Below the pieces are notes generated by a model. That model worked only from the letters and a program-made list of their open reading frames with translations. It was not told the DNA's origin and did no database searches. A stretch of DNA of 64,000 bases, taken from positions 6,878,602-6,942,601 of the forward strand of contig CM042996.1 in assembly GCA_023678885.1 (NCBI GenBank), written 5' to 3'. Source of the DNA: Pogostemon cablin (lineage: Eukaryota > Streptophyta > Magnoliopsida > Lamiales > Lamiaceae). The first letter of the stretch is position 1. Each line of letters opens with the position of its first letter. This document shows positions 10,195 through 20,333 of the stretch, piece by piece. The position numbers were made by a program, and so were the translations under genes.

Positions 10195-12490
10195 TGTCAC
10201 GCCCCGACCCCAGACAGAGCGCGACAACCGCCACGTTAACCATAAATTTCACAGAATGGGTGCACTCCACTCCACAAAGTTTATAGAAAACGTAAGGCTT
10301 GCTATCAAGTACCTGTAGAACTGAACAACTGATAACAACGGGTACAACCCGAGGACATCATCTCATAAAGTATCAACAAGGATTTACAAAGGTACAAAAT
10401 TCAACGGTGTTACTAGTTTAAAGAAAATATACATGAACGATATAACATCGCGAAGATACAAAAAGAACATCAAGGGGGTCACCAAATATAAACTATACAA
10501 TCTCGCCAATGAATCCGTCAATTTACATAAAAGAGAAAGTACCCAAAACACGGATTGGATGATGAGCAAACGATAGGCAAACCTCCAACCAAAACGATAT
10601 CAACAGCCTGAAAAGGAAAGAATGATGGGGGTGAGCAAAACCACTAGCTCAGTGAGGTGATAAGCCGGTCACCCCGACCCTTATACGAAGCATGTACTCC
10701 CACTCGCGGTTCATAACATAAAATCCCACAATTCGTCCCACAATAATTATTCTCACTCAGTGTACATATTAATGAAAATAAAAACCTTAGTGCACATTTA
10801 TGAATAACACAATTAGTTCAAACAACATGTTATCACATAAAAGACGCGTGGGTAGTCAATATCCTCCTCGAACTGAGCTCTCCGTCGAGAGACAGTCCAA
10901 GCCCGTCACCGTTACTCTAAATAAAATGCACATTAATATTCCTTCTCAATACGCCAAGTGCTAAAGTTCACAATTCAATATCGACGTGAATACTTGAAAT
11001 GATCAAACATATAAACATATTTGACATGCATGTCCCACACCGGTGACGTTGACTGAGCCTATAATAGACTGATCCATCTAACGATCACCCTCCAGAGTAT
11101 CAGTATTTGGCAAATGGATAGGTGCCCCGTTAGATCTAACTCACCCAGGTTTGCCAATCACGGGCAACTTGGTTGTCACTCTAACTCACCCGAACCGCGA
11201 CAATTCGGGCTACTTAATCAATGTCGCTCCAACTCACCCGAACCGTGACCAATTCGGGCTACTTAACCTTGGTACCAGGCATACATATGCATGTGCATCA
11301 TAAGATGAATAACGACTCAAGTTAGAGTCTTAATTGGCACACAAGAATAACCAAAAATCAATAATACTCATAAAATGACTAACATGACTCTAACCAGAGC
11401 AATCGAGCCAATCAGGCTCTTTACCACATAACATAATACCAAATAATTTTCTTATCAATTAACTAAAACTAAAATAAATGCACATTTATCGAGGGTCCAC
11501 ACTTCCCACAAGAGAAGACGTTCCCGAATTATCAACTCACAAGGAAGTGATTAACTCTCTCCGGAATCTGAAGTCGGTCCCTTGCCCTTCGTCGATGGTT
11601 CTTTACCTAGAAAGGAGATGAGCAATTAAAGACAAATTAAATATAACTAACTATTAGCGTTAACATCCCTTTCATTGCTAAAAACAAATCCTAATCGAGT
11701 TCGAACGAGTCGATATGAAATAAAAATGGCATGTAACTCCTTAACATCAGTTCCCAATCCCATATAACCGTTTCAATACATTAACTAAACGAAACGATAA
11801 AAAAATAAGTTTGAATTCGACATAAAATTTCTGAAATTTTCCAGCTAGCGGCAGTTTACGAGAAAAATCATAACTAATTGTAGAATAATCGGATTGAGGC
11901 ATTTCAAGTGGCTACGGAAAGCTAACGAGTTCAGCTACGTACAGAAATTAAGTTTGCAAAGTTTCGATAGCAATAGCTATGTCAAAATCAGTTCGAACAG
12001 TCTGCAAATTACCCACATACCAAAAAGAAAAACCCCACAAAATTACAAAATCATGGAAGAAGGAAGCTTAATTCACACACCACTTACCTCAAAACAACTT
12101 AGAAACCACCTAGGATGAGGGTTGTAAGGGAGAATTTGATCAACAAGGGTTTCTCCTCTTCACTCTCTTCTTTCCCCTCTTTTGCTTTTCTTCTCCCGTT
12201 CTTCTCTCTTTTTTTTTTTAACTTTAGCCTTACTAATTATATATCAGGTCATTTAAGTGGGCTGAAACTTTGGGCCACAAAATAAATAAATAAATAAATT
12301 TGGGCTTTCTAAAAAAAATATAGTTGGGCTTAATTGGGCTGGCCTTTTGGGCCATAAAAATAAATAATTAGGTTTTGGGCTTTCTAACAAAATCTAGTTG
12401 GGCTAAGATAGGGCTGGCCTTTTGGGCCATAAAATAAATAAATAGGTTTTGGGCTTTCTAAAAAAAATCTAGTTGAACTAAGATATTATA
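10195..12490 (-). repeat. 3' LTR of the inner chromovirus
   Basis: 2296 bp, almost identical to 17647-19941. On the plus strand it runs from tgtcacgcc to gatattata, so on the coding strand it begins TATAAT and ends GTGACA, a non-canonical TA...CA pair. The U3 end (12250-12490) holds tandem repeats with the words gggctggccttttgggccat and gttttgggctttctaa. A diverged duplication containing actcacccgaaccg is at 11180-11270. Short open frames inside, such as the 61-codon one at 10384-10569, recur identically in the other LTR and are not genes. Confidence 0.95.
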
Positions 12491-13550
12491 AAGTATCCCC
12501 TCCTCCAAAAAGTTTCGTCCTCGAAACATAAACGTACCTAGAGATGAAAAGAGATTTGGATGGTGTTGACGCATGACTGACTCTGGTTCCCATGTTTCTT
12601 CTTCAATTTGATCACTTCTCCATAGAATTCTCACCATAGGAATGGATTTGTTACGAAGCATTTTCTCTCGGCGATCTACAATTTGAACAGGTTGTACTTC
12701 GTACGATAGATTTTCCTTTAATACAACTGGGGGATCTTTGAGCACGTGCGAAGGATCTGGTTCATATTTTCTAAGCATAGAGACATGGAAGACATCGTGA
12801 ATCTTCGACAATTCCGATGGTAGCTCAAGTCGATACGCGACACGACCAATCCTTTGCACGATCGTAAACGGGCCAATATACCTTGGACTCAACTTTCCTC
12901 GACGGCGGAATCGCAACACGCCCTTCCATGGAGAAACTTTCAGAAAAACTTTGTCTCCTTCATTAAACTCTAAATCGCGCCTCCTATTATCTGCGTAACT
13001 TTTCTGTCGATCTTGCGCTGCCTTAAGTCTGTCTCGAATAAGTTGTATTTTTGCCTTCGCATCTTCGATAAGCTCTACTTGTTCGATTTGTCTCTCGCCA
13101 ACCTCATCCCAAAAGAGTGGTGTTCGACACTTTCGGCCATACAGAGCTTCATACGGGGGAATTCCAATGCTTGAATGATAACTGTTGTTATAAGCGAACT
13201 CCACCAAAGTTACGTACTTATCCCAGCTACCTCCCAAATTCAACACCACTGCACGTAGCATGTCTTCTAGTGTCTGTATAGTTCTCTCTGACTGTCCATC
13301 AGTCTGTGGATGAAACGAGGTACTGAATAGTAATTTTGTACCTAGTGCTTTCTGCAGACTAGGCCAAAAATGGGAAGTGAATCTTGGATCACGATCAGAT
13401 ATGATTGATACTGGTACTCCGTGCAATCTCACGATCTCATCGACATATAACTTGGCAAGTTTCTCTAAAGATTTGTTGGTATGCACTGGAAGGAAATGTG
13501 CCGATTTCGTCAGACGATCGACGATGACCCAAATTGAGTCATGACCCTTT
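12458..13550 (-). pseudogene. Chromovirus integrase core and chromodomain
   Basis: This is the second part of pol, in a frame one base away from the upstream part. It begins at KGHDSIWVIVDRLTKSAHFLP. Two catalytic carboxylates of the DDE core are seen in ISDRDPRFTS and DGQSERTIQ; the first Asp (MDFVSGLP) is in the upstream frame. A C-terminal DNA-binding region follows (NEGDKVFLKVSPWKG, GKLSPRYIGPF, HDVFHVSMLRKYEPD). Near the end, VQIVDRREKMLRNKSIP, VRILWR and EETWEPES form a chromodomain, which in this lineage is thought to steer integration to particular chromatin. The open frame crosses the polypurine tract and runs about 11 codons into the 3' LTR before its stop. Confidence 0.93.
12494..12512 (-). 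other. Polypurine tract of the inner element
   Basis: The plus-strand sequence tatcccctcctccaaaaag reads on the coding strand as an A/G tract (ggaggagggga) ending 3 bases before the 3' LTR. This is where plus-strand DNA synthesis would be primed. The pol frame is still open through it. Confidence 0.85.
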
Positions 13551-15931
13551 TTGGGTTCGAGGTAAACCAGAAACAAAATCCATTGTGACGTTTTCCCATT
13601 TCCACTCAGGAATAGGTAGTGGTTGAAGCATGCCGGCTGGTTTTTGGTGTTCCGCTTTAATCTGTTGGCATGATAAACACTTTGATACAAATTCAGTAGT
13701 GTCCCGTTTCATACCTGGCCACCAATAATGCTCCCGAAGTGTTCTATACATTTTGGTACTACCAGGATGCATAGCATAGGCTGAAGAATGGGCTTCCTCA
13801 AGAATAGCTCTACGAACATCAAGTTCTGATGGAACACAAACACGATTTTTAAAAGTAAGAAGTCCATCATCCCGAATTTGATATTCTGTTTCTTTTCCTT
13901 GATTTAGCTTCGCCATCTTCTGTTGTAAATAAACATCGTGTGATTGTCTTTCTCTAATTTTCTCGAACAAGGTAGGTCTAACCTCGAATTTGGCGATTAA
14001 GGCAGAATCATTAGACTTTTCACAATCGAGCGAAATGTGTAAAGATTTAAATTGCTCCAACATAGGAAGATAAAAAGATTGAATCGAAGCAAGTGAGATA
14101 GAAAACTTTCTACTCAGAGCATCTGCAACAACGTTCGCCTTGTCAGGATGATAATCGATGACTAAGTCATAGTCACTAATCAACTCCATCCATCGCCTTT
14201 GCCTGAGGTTGAGCTTCTTTTGCGTGGTGATATACTTTAAGCTCTTGTGATCAGTGAAAACCCGATAAGTTGCACCGTACAGATAGTGCCTCCTGATCTT
14301 CATTGCAAAGACGATTGCAGCCAACTCTAAATCATGTGTAGGATAATTTTCTTCGTTCTTCTTCAATTGCCTTGAAGAGTAGGCAATAACCTTTCCTTCT
14401 TGCATGAGAACGCATCCTAATCCTTGTCTCGAGGCGTCGCTATAAATGGTAAATTCTCCAATCGTTGGGTCTGGCAAAGCAAGAATAGGAGCTGAAACGA
14501 GTCGTCTTTTCAATTCTTGAAATGCTTCCTCGCATTCTTCACTCCATTCAAATTTTACCCCTTTCCGAGTCAATTTAGTCAAAGATGAAGCCAATAACGA
14601 AAAGTCTTTGACAAACCGTCGATAATATCCAGCTAATCCCAGAAAACTACGAATCTCTGTCACGTTCTTTGGATGCTCCCAATCTAGTATAGCTTGAATC
14701 TTCACTGGATCGACGTAGATCCCTTCTTTAGAAATGTGATGACCCAAAAAGCTTACCTCGCGAAGCCAAAATTCACACTTCGAGAATTTAGCATAAAGCT
14801 GATTTTCTCTGAGAATGTTCAGAGCAATTCTTAGATGCTGAGAATGCTCGTCGTCCGATTTAGAATAAATAAGAATGTCATCAATGAAGATGATGACAAA
14901 CTTATCTAAGTACGGCCGAAAGACCCGATTCATAAGATCCATAAAAGCTGCAGGAGCATTTGTGAGTCCAAAAGGCATAACACAGAATTCAAAATGACCG
15001 TATCTGGTTCGAAAAGCAGACTTAGGGATATCAGATTCCCTAATCTTGAGTTGGTTATAACCGGATCGCAAATCAATTTTTGAGAACACAGTTGCTCCTT
15101 GCAATTGATCAAACAGATCATCGATTCTTGGAAGAGGATATTTGTTCTTGATAGTCACCTTGTTCAATTGACGGTAGTCGACACATAGACGAAGTGATCC
15201 ATCTTTCTTCTTGACAAAAAGAACTGGAGCACCCCATGGAGATGTGCTAGGTCGTATGAAACCCTTCTCCAATAATTCCCCAAGTTGTGTCTGGAGTTCC
15301 TTAAGCTCAGCAGGCGACATTCGATATGGAGTAATCGATATAGGTGTGATTCCAGGAAGTACGTCAATGAAAAAATCAATCTCTCGATTCGGAGGTTGTC
15401 CTGGTAAGTCTTCGGGAAAGACATCAGGAAATTCATTCAAGATTGGGATGTCATCTAGTTTAGTTTCAGAAAGAGAAGTATCGATGACAAATGCCAAGAA
15501 TGCCTCACAACCCTTGCGCATTAATTTATGCGCAGTCAACATTGAAATAAAAGAGAGGGATCTCGTTTGAAGTTTACCCTCAAAAACAAGTTCTGAGAAT
15601 CCTGGTCTACGAAAAATAACAAGCTTCTCCTGGCAATCGAGAATTGCATGATGAGAAGAAAGCCAATCCATGCCAAGAATAACATCAAGATCAATCAAAG
15701 GCAATGGTATCAATTCAGCCTCTAAAATGACATCTTTGATCTTCAATGGACAACCAAGGAATACCGAATCACGAATTAGACGCTCTCCAAGAGGGGTATG
15801 AACGATGATTCCAGGTGACAAATGAGAGATAGGATAATCTAAGATCGCAGTAAGATCATCTCGGATATAAGACCTATCAGAACCTGGGTCAAATAAAGCG
15901 TAGACCTGATGGTCTCCCACAAACACATGGC
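13539..15931 (-). CDS. Chromovirus protease, reverse transcriptase, RNase H and integrase N-terminus
   Basis: A 795-codon open frame with no ATG at its start. It appears to be entered by splicing from gag (see 15932-16072). Counting from 15926, the protease motif LFDPGSDRSY is at about residues 11-20. Reverse transcriptase spans about 190-460, with KKKDGSLRLCVDYRQLN (239-255), the catalytic FIDD at 347-350 and SFLGLAGYYRRFVKDFS (427-443). RNase H spans about 490-605, with IYSDAS, DLELAAIVFAMK and FTDHKSLKYI. The integrase zinc-binding segment has H713/H720 and C750/C753, and the frame ends after MDFVSGLPRTQKGS at the 1-base shift near 13548. All catalytic residues I can check are present. The product copies and integrates the element. 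Confidence 0.95.
13548..13552 (-). other. One-base frameshift in pol
   Basis: The coding strand has five A residues between acccaa-type and ggg sequence at the point where the upstream frame (VSGLPRTQKG then Ser-stop) and the downstream frame (KGHDSIW) overlap. The family consensus across this junction is continuous, so one extra A is the simplest explanation. There is no slippery-site geometry or pseudoknot that I can see. Confidence 0.75.
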
Positions 15932-16072
15932 CTAAAGAAGCAATATTAGGTGAGATTGTGATTTAAAAAATTTGAAAAGATAGAATTTCTTACGAATGTT
16001 TTATTCGTAATCAAGTGGCATAACAAGGCGGGGTAAGATTTAGCATGTGAAAATACTCAAATTATAAATTAC
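15932..16072 (-). other. Candidate 141-nt intron between gag and pol
   Basis: On the coding strand the donor is ACAG|GTAATT (exon ends at 16073) and the acceptor is TTGCTTCTTTAG|GC (exon resumes at 15931). CTAAT, 16-20 nt before the acceptor, fits a plant branch point, and the interval is AT-rich and 141 nt long, a normal plant intron size. Unspliced, gag ends at a TAA (16062-16064) three codons past the last conserved gag residue. Spliced, codon phase 1 matches on both sides, and gag continues into protease with no stop at the expected spacing to the LFDPGSD motif. Seen: splice signals and frame. Inferred: that splicing occurs and decides Gag versus Gag-Pol. Confidence 0.72.
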
Positions 16073-17498
16073 CTGTCACAACCTTCGGATCTGAGCGAGC
16101 CTCTTCTTGGGAAATATGAAATACTCTAGTTTGCTTCCTTCCTTGCATAGGTGATTGAGTACTAGGGCCGCTTGAGGCATCGGGTACTCTGGTAACTGCA
16201 GATCGAGTATCTCTGGGTGTAGAATATGTTAGTTTACCACGAAGCTGACCAGAACCCTGACTGCTCGTTCCCATAAGCTGAGGACAAGAACTTCGCATAT
16301 GCCCCGGCTGTCGACACTGAAAACATACTTGAGGAGCCTTACAGGGGCCGTCATGATATTTTAGGCAATTCTGGCACTTGCGATTTTCACCAACCGATCC
16401 CGAGACATTGCTCCCGCCTCTACTAAACTGTTCCCGAGGTTGAGGAAAACTAATAGATGCCGAACTTGGTGCGCCACGCGAAGATCCCACACCCCTATAC
16501 ACCTTCGATGCATTTCCTGGAAATGCGCTCCCTTGCCTTTTCTTTTGAGATCGTTCTGCAAGCTTATGTCTCGCCTGAACTAAACCTTCTACCCTCAGGG
16601 CTTCTTCTACGAGATCGTCAAGACTCTCGTACTTGTCCCCGGATTTGATGCGATCTCGAATATTTAAATTAAGACCATCTTCAAATCTCTTGCATAAGTC
16701 TCTCGTCGTATATGACTCAGGAGCGAATTCTCGCAATTCCAGAAATTTGCTTTCGTACTCAACGACCGACATAATGCCTTGAAAGAGGTTGAAGAACTCC
16801 TTTCTCTTCTGATCCTTGATGTACTGAGAGAAGTATCGATCTTTGAATCGTTCCACAAAGATAGCCCACGTAATAGTAACCGAAGATGTCTCTTTTAGAT
16901 TCTGCCACCATCGTCGTGCATCTGGGCCTAACAGCTTGGTCGCAATGACCACACGATAACATTCTTCAATCATCAAGGTGTCAAAGGTCTCTGTAATCTC
17001 CTTTAACCATGCCCCCGCTTTAGAAGCATCTCTTGCACCGTCAAATTTCGAAGTCCCCATGTTTTCAACTGCTTTCACCAAATCAGGTATAAAAAGTGCA
17101 CCTCGAGAAGCAGAACCTCCTAAAGCCATTTCTGGAGTAAAAACTGGTACATTAGATGTAGGTCGAATCGATTCATTAGCACGAAGGACCTCTTCAGTGA
17201 CAGTCGTAGTTGTATGAGCCGTTGTAGGTGGTGAAACACCATGTATTCGAATGTGATCATAATACAATTGGTACTACTCGGGTGTCATCATGTGCTCAAC
17301 CCGCAACTGGGCCGGTGGTTGCTCTACCTGGGAAACTGGCACCCTATGATCAGAATTGATAGGGTCCGTAACCGTCGAAGGAACGACATGATCAGAAGAA
17401 ACATGTCCTCGAGGTCCACGAGGAACAGAAGAGAGTAGAGGACTCGGAGGATCACGAGGAGCGTGTCCTCGACCTCGACGACGAACTGGAGGTGCCAT
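16062..17498 (-). pseudogene. Chromovirus gag with one in-frame TAG
   Basis: Gag forms the virus-like particle that packages element RNA. The ATG at 17498 opens an arginine/proline-rich N-terminus (MAPPVRRRGRGHAP) typical of Tekay gag. After 74 codons a TAG at 17274-17276 interrupts (TPE, stop, YQLYYDH), and the same frame then runs to the TAA at 16062. Conserved capsid sequence includes FDGARDASKAGAWL and LLGPDARRWWQNL. The nucleocapsid has CQNCLKYHDGPC and a standard CCHC knuckle, CFQCRQPGHMRSSC. The first ATG after the TAG is at 17129, so a shortened gag could still be made. The TAG fits a C-to-T change in CAG. The downstream end overlaps the candidate intron. Confidence 0.92.
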
Positions 17499-17626
17499 AA
17501 TGACTTAAAGGAAGAAAGGAAAGAAAATACAAGGTCAACGTCAAGGCAATACGATACCTTAGGATGACATAGAAACAAAGTTGGACTCATTGGCTTGACA
17601 CAAAAAGAATGAGAATCATAAAACCA

Positions 17627-17639
17627 GGCTCTGATACCA
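17627..17639 (-). other. Primer binding site, initiator-Met tRNA type
   Basis: The plus strand ggctctgatacca is TGGTATCAGAGCC on the coding strand, the classic plant complement to the 3' end of initiator methionine tRNA. It lies 7 bases inside the 5' LTR, where minus-strand synthesis starts. Confidence 0.95.
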
Positions 17640-17646
17640 AGAAAGT

Positions 17647-19941
17647 TGTCACGCCCCGACCCCAGACAGAGCGCGACAACCGCCACGTTAACCATAAATT
17701 TCACAGAATGGGTGCACTCCACTCCACAAAGTTTATAGAAAACGTAAGGCTTGCTATCAAGTACCTGTAGAACTGAACAACTGATAACAACGGGTACAAC
17801 CCGAGGACATCATCTCATAAAGTATCAACAAGGATTTACAAAGGTACAAAATTCAACGGTGTTACTAGTTTAAAGAAAATATACATGAACGATATAACAT
17901 CGCGAAGATACAAAAAGAACATCAAGGGGGTCACCAAATATAAACTATACAATCTCGCCAATGAATCCGTCAATTTACATAAAAGAGAAAGTACCCAAAA
18001 CACGGATTGGATGATGAGCAAACGATAGGCAAACCTCCAACCAAAACGATATCAACAGCCTGAAAAGGAAAGAATGATGGGGGTGAGCAAAACCAATAGC
18101 TCAGTGAGGTGATAAGCCGGTCACCCCGACCCTTATACGAAGCATGTACTCCCACTCGCGGTTCATAACATAAAATCCCACAATTCGTCCCACAATAATT
18201 ATTCTCACTCAGTGTACATATTAATGAAAATAAAAACCTTAGTGCACATTTATGAATAACACAATTAGTTCAAACAACATGTTATCACATAAAAGACGCG
18301 TGGGTAGTCAATATCCTCCTCGAACTGAGCTCTCCGTCGAGAGACAGTCCAAGCCCGTCACCGTTACTCTAGATAAAATGCACATTAATATTCCTTCTCA
18401 ATACGCCAAGTGCTAAAGTTCACAATTCAATATCGACGTGAATACTTGAAATGATCAAACATATAAACATATTTGACATGCATGTCCCACACCGGTGACG
18501 TTGACTGAGCCTATAATAGACTGATCCATCTAACGATCACCCTCCAGAGTATCAGTATTTGGCAAATGGACAGGTGCCCCGTTAGATCTAACTCACCCAG
18601 GTTTGCCAATCACGGGCAACTTGGTTGTCACTCTAACTCACCCGAACCGCGACAATTCGGGCTACTTAATCAATGTCGCTCCAACTCACCCGAACCGTGA
18701 CCAATTTGGGCTACTTAACCTTGGTACCAGGCATACATATGCATGTGCATCATAAGATGAATAACGACTCAAGTTAGAGTCTTAATTGGCACACAAGAAT
18801 AACCAAAAATCAATAATACTCATAAAATGACTAACATGACTCTAACCAGAGCAATCGAGCCAATCAGGCTCTTTACCACATAACATAATACCAAATAATT
18901 TTCTTATCAATTAACTAAAACTAAAATAAATGCACATTTATCGAGGGTCCACACTTCCCACAAGAGAAGGCGTTCCCGAATTATCAACTCACAAGGAAGT
19001 GATTAACTCTCTCCGGAATCTGAAGTCGGTCCCTTGCCCTTCGTCGATGGTTCTTTACCTAGAAAGGAGATGAGCAATTAAAGACAAATTAAATATAACT
19101 AACTATTAGCGTTAACATCCCTTTCATTGCTAAAAACAAATCCTAATCGAGTTCGAACGAGTCGATATTAAATAAAAATGGCATGTAACTCCTTAACATC
19201 AGTTCCCAATCCCATATAACCGTTTCAATACATTAACTAAACGAAACGATAAAAAAATAAGTTTGAATTCGACATAAAATTTCTGAAATTTTCCAGCTAG
19301 CGGCAGTTTACGAGAAAAATCATAACTAATTGTAGAATAATCGGATTGAGGCGTTTCAAGTGGCTACGGAAAGCTAACGAGTTCAGCTACGTACAGAAAT
19401 TAAGTTTGCAAAGTTTCGATAGCAATAGCTATGTCAAAATCAGTTCGAACAGTCTGCAAATTACCCATATACCAAAAAGAAAAACCCCACAAAATTACAA
19501 AATCATGGAAGAAGGAAGCTTAATTCACACACCACTTACCTCAAAACAACTTAGAAACCACCTAGGATGAGGGTTGTAAGGGAGAATTTGATCAACAAGG
19601 GTTTCTCCTCTTCACTCTCTTCTTTCCCCTCTTTTGCTTTTCTTCTCCCGTTCTTCTCTCTTTTTTTTTTAACTTTAGCCTTACTAATTATATATCAGGT
19701 CATTTAAGTGGGCTAAAACTTTGGGCCACAAAATAAATAAATAAATAAATTTGGGCTTTCTAAAAAAAATATAGTTGGGCTTAATTGGGCTGGCCTTTTG
19801 GGCCATAAAAATAAATAATTAGGTTTTGGGCTTTCTAACAAAATCTAGTTGGGCTAAGATAGGGCTGGCCTTTTGGGCCATAAAATAAATAAATAGGTTT
19901 TGGGCTTTCTAAAAAAAATCTAGTTGAACTAAGATATTATA
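17647..19941 (-). repeat. 5' LTR of the inner chromovirus
   Basis: 2295 bp and the promoter-bearing copy. It differs from the 3' LTR by about nine substitutions and one base in a T-run. U3 repeats lie at about 19700-19920. Its end gatattata abuts ttgat. The purine-rich stretch at 19600-19670 (coding strand AGAGAGAAG...) just after the TATA-like box resembles a plant 5' leader. Confidence 0.95.
19688..19695 (-). promoter_or_regulatory. TATA-like box in the 5' LTR
   Basis: The coding strand has GATATATAAT about 250 bp from the LTR start, followed by a run of A and a long GA-rich stretch. The position and sequence suit the core promoter of the element. The duplicate is in the 3' LTR at about 12238-12245. 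Confidence 0.45.
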
Positions 19942-19946
19942 TTGAT
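19942..19946. repeat. Target site duplication ttgat, right copy
   Basis: This is the matching copy of 10190-10194, immediately after the right LTR. Outer-element RNase H sequence resumes right after it. Confidence 0.93.
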
Positions 19947-20333
19947 CGCTAGCATCACAATGTAGTTCAAATTGCAAACTCCAATCCAGAGTAACGAGTA
20001 TTGGTGATGAAGTGAAAGCATCCTTAAACACCTGAAATGATACACAACATTCATCATCGAAGTTAAATGGACAATCTTTTTCAAGCAATTTACAAAGAGG
20101 TTTAGCAATTTTGGAAAAATTCTTAATGAAGCGTCTATAGAAGCCCGCATGACCTAAGAACGATCTCACCCCCTTCTCACTAGTAGGAGGGGGAAGATGT
20201 TCTATGGCTACCACTTTAGCTCTATCCACTTTTAACCCATGCTTTAAAATATGATGCCCCAATACTATCTCATCGGTCACCATAAAATGGTACTTTCCCA
20301 ATTTAGTACAAGATTCGATTCTTCACACCTCGG
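19947..20333 (-). pseudogene. Athila RT thumb and RNase H, proximal half
   Basis: The sequence begins with RCEESNLVLNW at about 20333, then, after a 1-base loss near 20295, continues KYHFMVTDEIVLGHHILKHGLKVDRAK, LPPPTSEKGVRSFLGHAGFYRRFIKNFSKI and LQFELHCDASD before the inner element. Everything before RCEESN in a normal RT, including fingers, palm and the YxDD catalytic motif, is absent. The thumb is fused directly to protease-linker sequence (HLKYAYLEENEMYP), showing an internal deletion of roughly 700 bp at about 20330-20335. Confidence 0.88.

Larger units (their letters stand above)
10195..19941 (-). mobile_element. Complete nested Ty3/gypsy Tekay/Del chromovirus (9.75 kb)
   Basis: The element has two LTRs (10195-12490 and 17647-19941), 5-bp ttgat duplications, a tRNA-iMet-type primer site, a polypurine tract and gag-pro-RT-RNase H-integrase-chromodomain, all on the minus strand. 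It is inserted in the RNase H of an older Athila element. By eye the LTRs differ at about nine bases and one T-run length in 2.3 kb, so the insertion is recent. Coding damage is light: one in-frame TAG in gag and one 1-base shift in pol. Assignment to Tekay/Del rests on the C-terminal chromodomain, gag knuckle pattern and RT sequence. Confidence 0.95.

Noticed and set aside
13548..13552. Programmed ribosomal frameshift in pol
   Set aside because: It falls in the middle of integrase, where the family has one continuous frame. One extra base in an A-run explains it.
16062..16064. Ordinary gag stop with pol made by a separate start or frameshift
   Set aside because: Pol is in the same frame as gag once the 141 nt are removed, has no nearby ATG, and the interval contains several stops. 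Splicing fits better, though it is unproven.
17274..17276. TAG in gag as programmed stop readthrough
   Set aside because: It lies near the gag N-terminus, not at the gag/pol border, and lacks a readthrough context I recognise. A nonsense change from CAG is simpler.
10384..18021. Identical 61-codon open frames at 10384-10569 and 17836-18021, and 74-codon frames at 11894-12118 and 19346-19570
   Set aside because: They are the same LTR sequence read twice, with no protein motif and no sign of selection.
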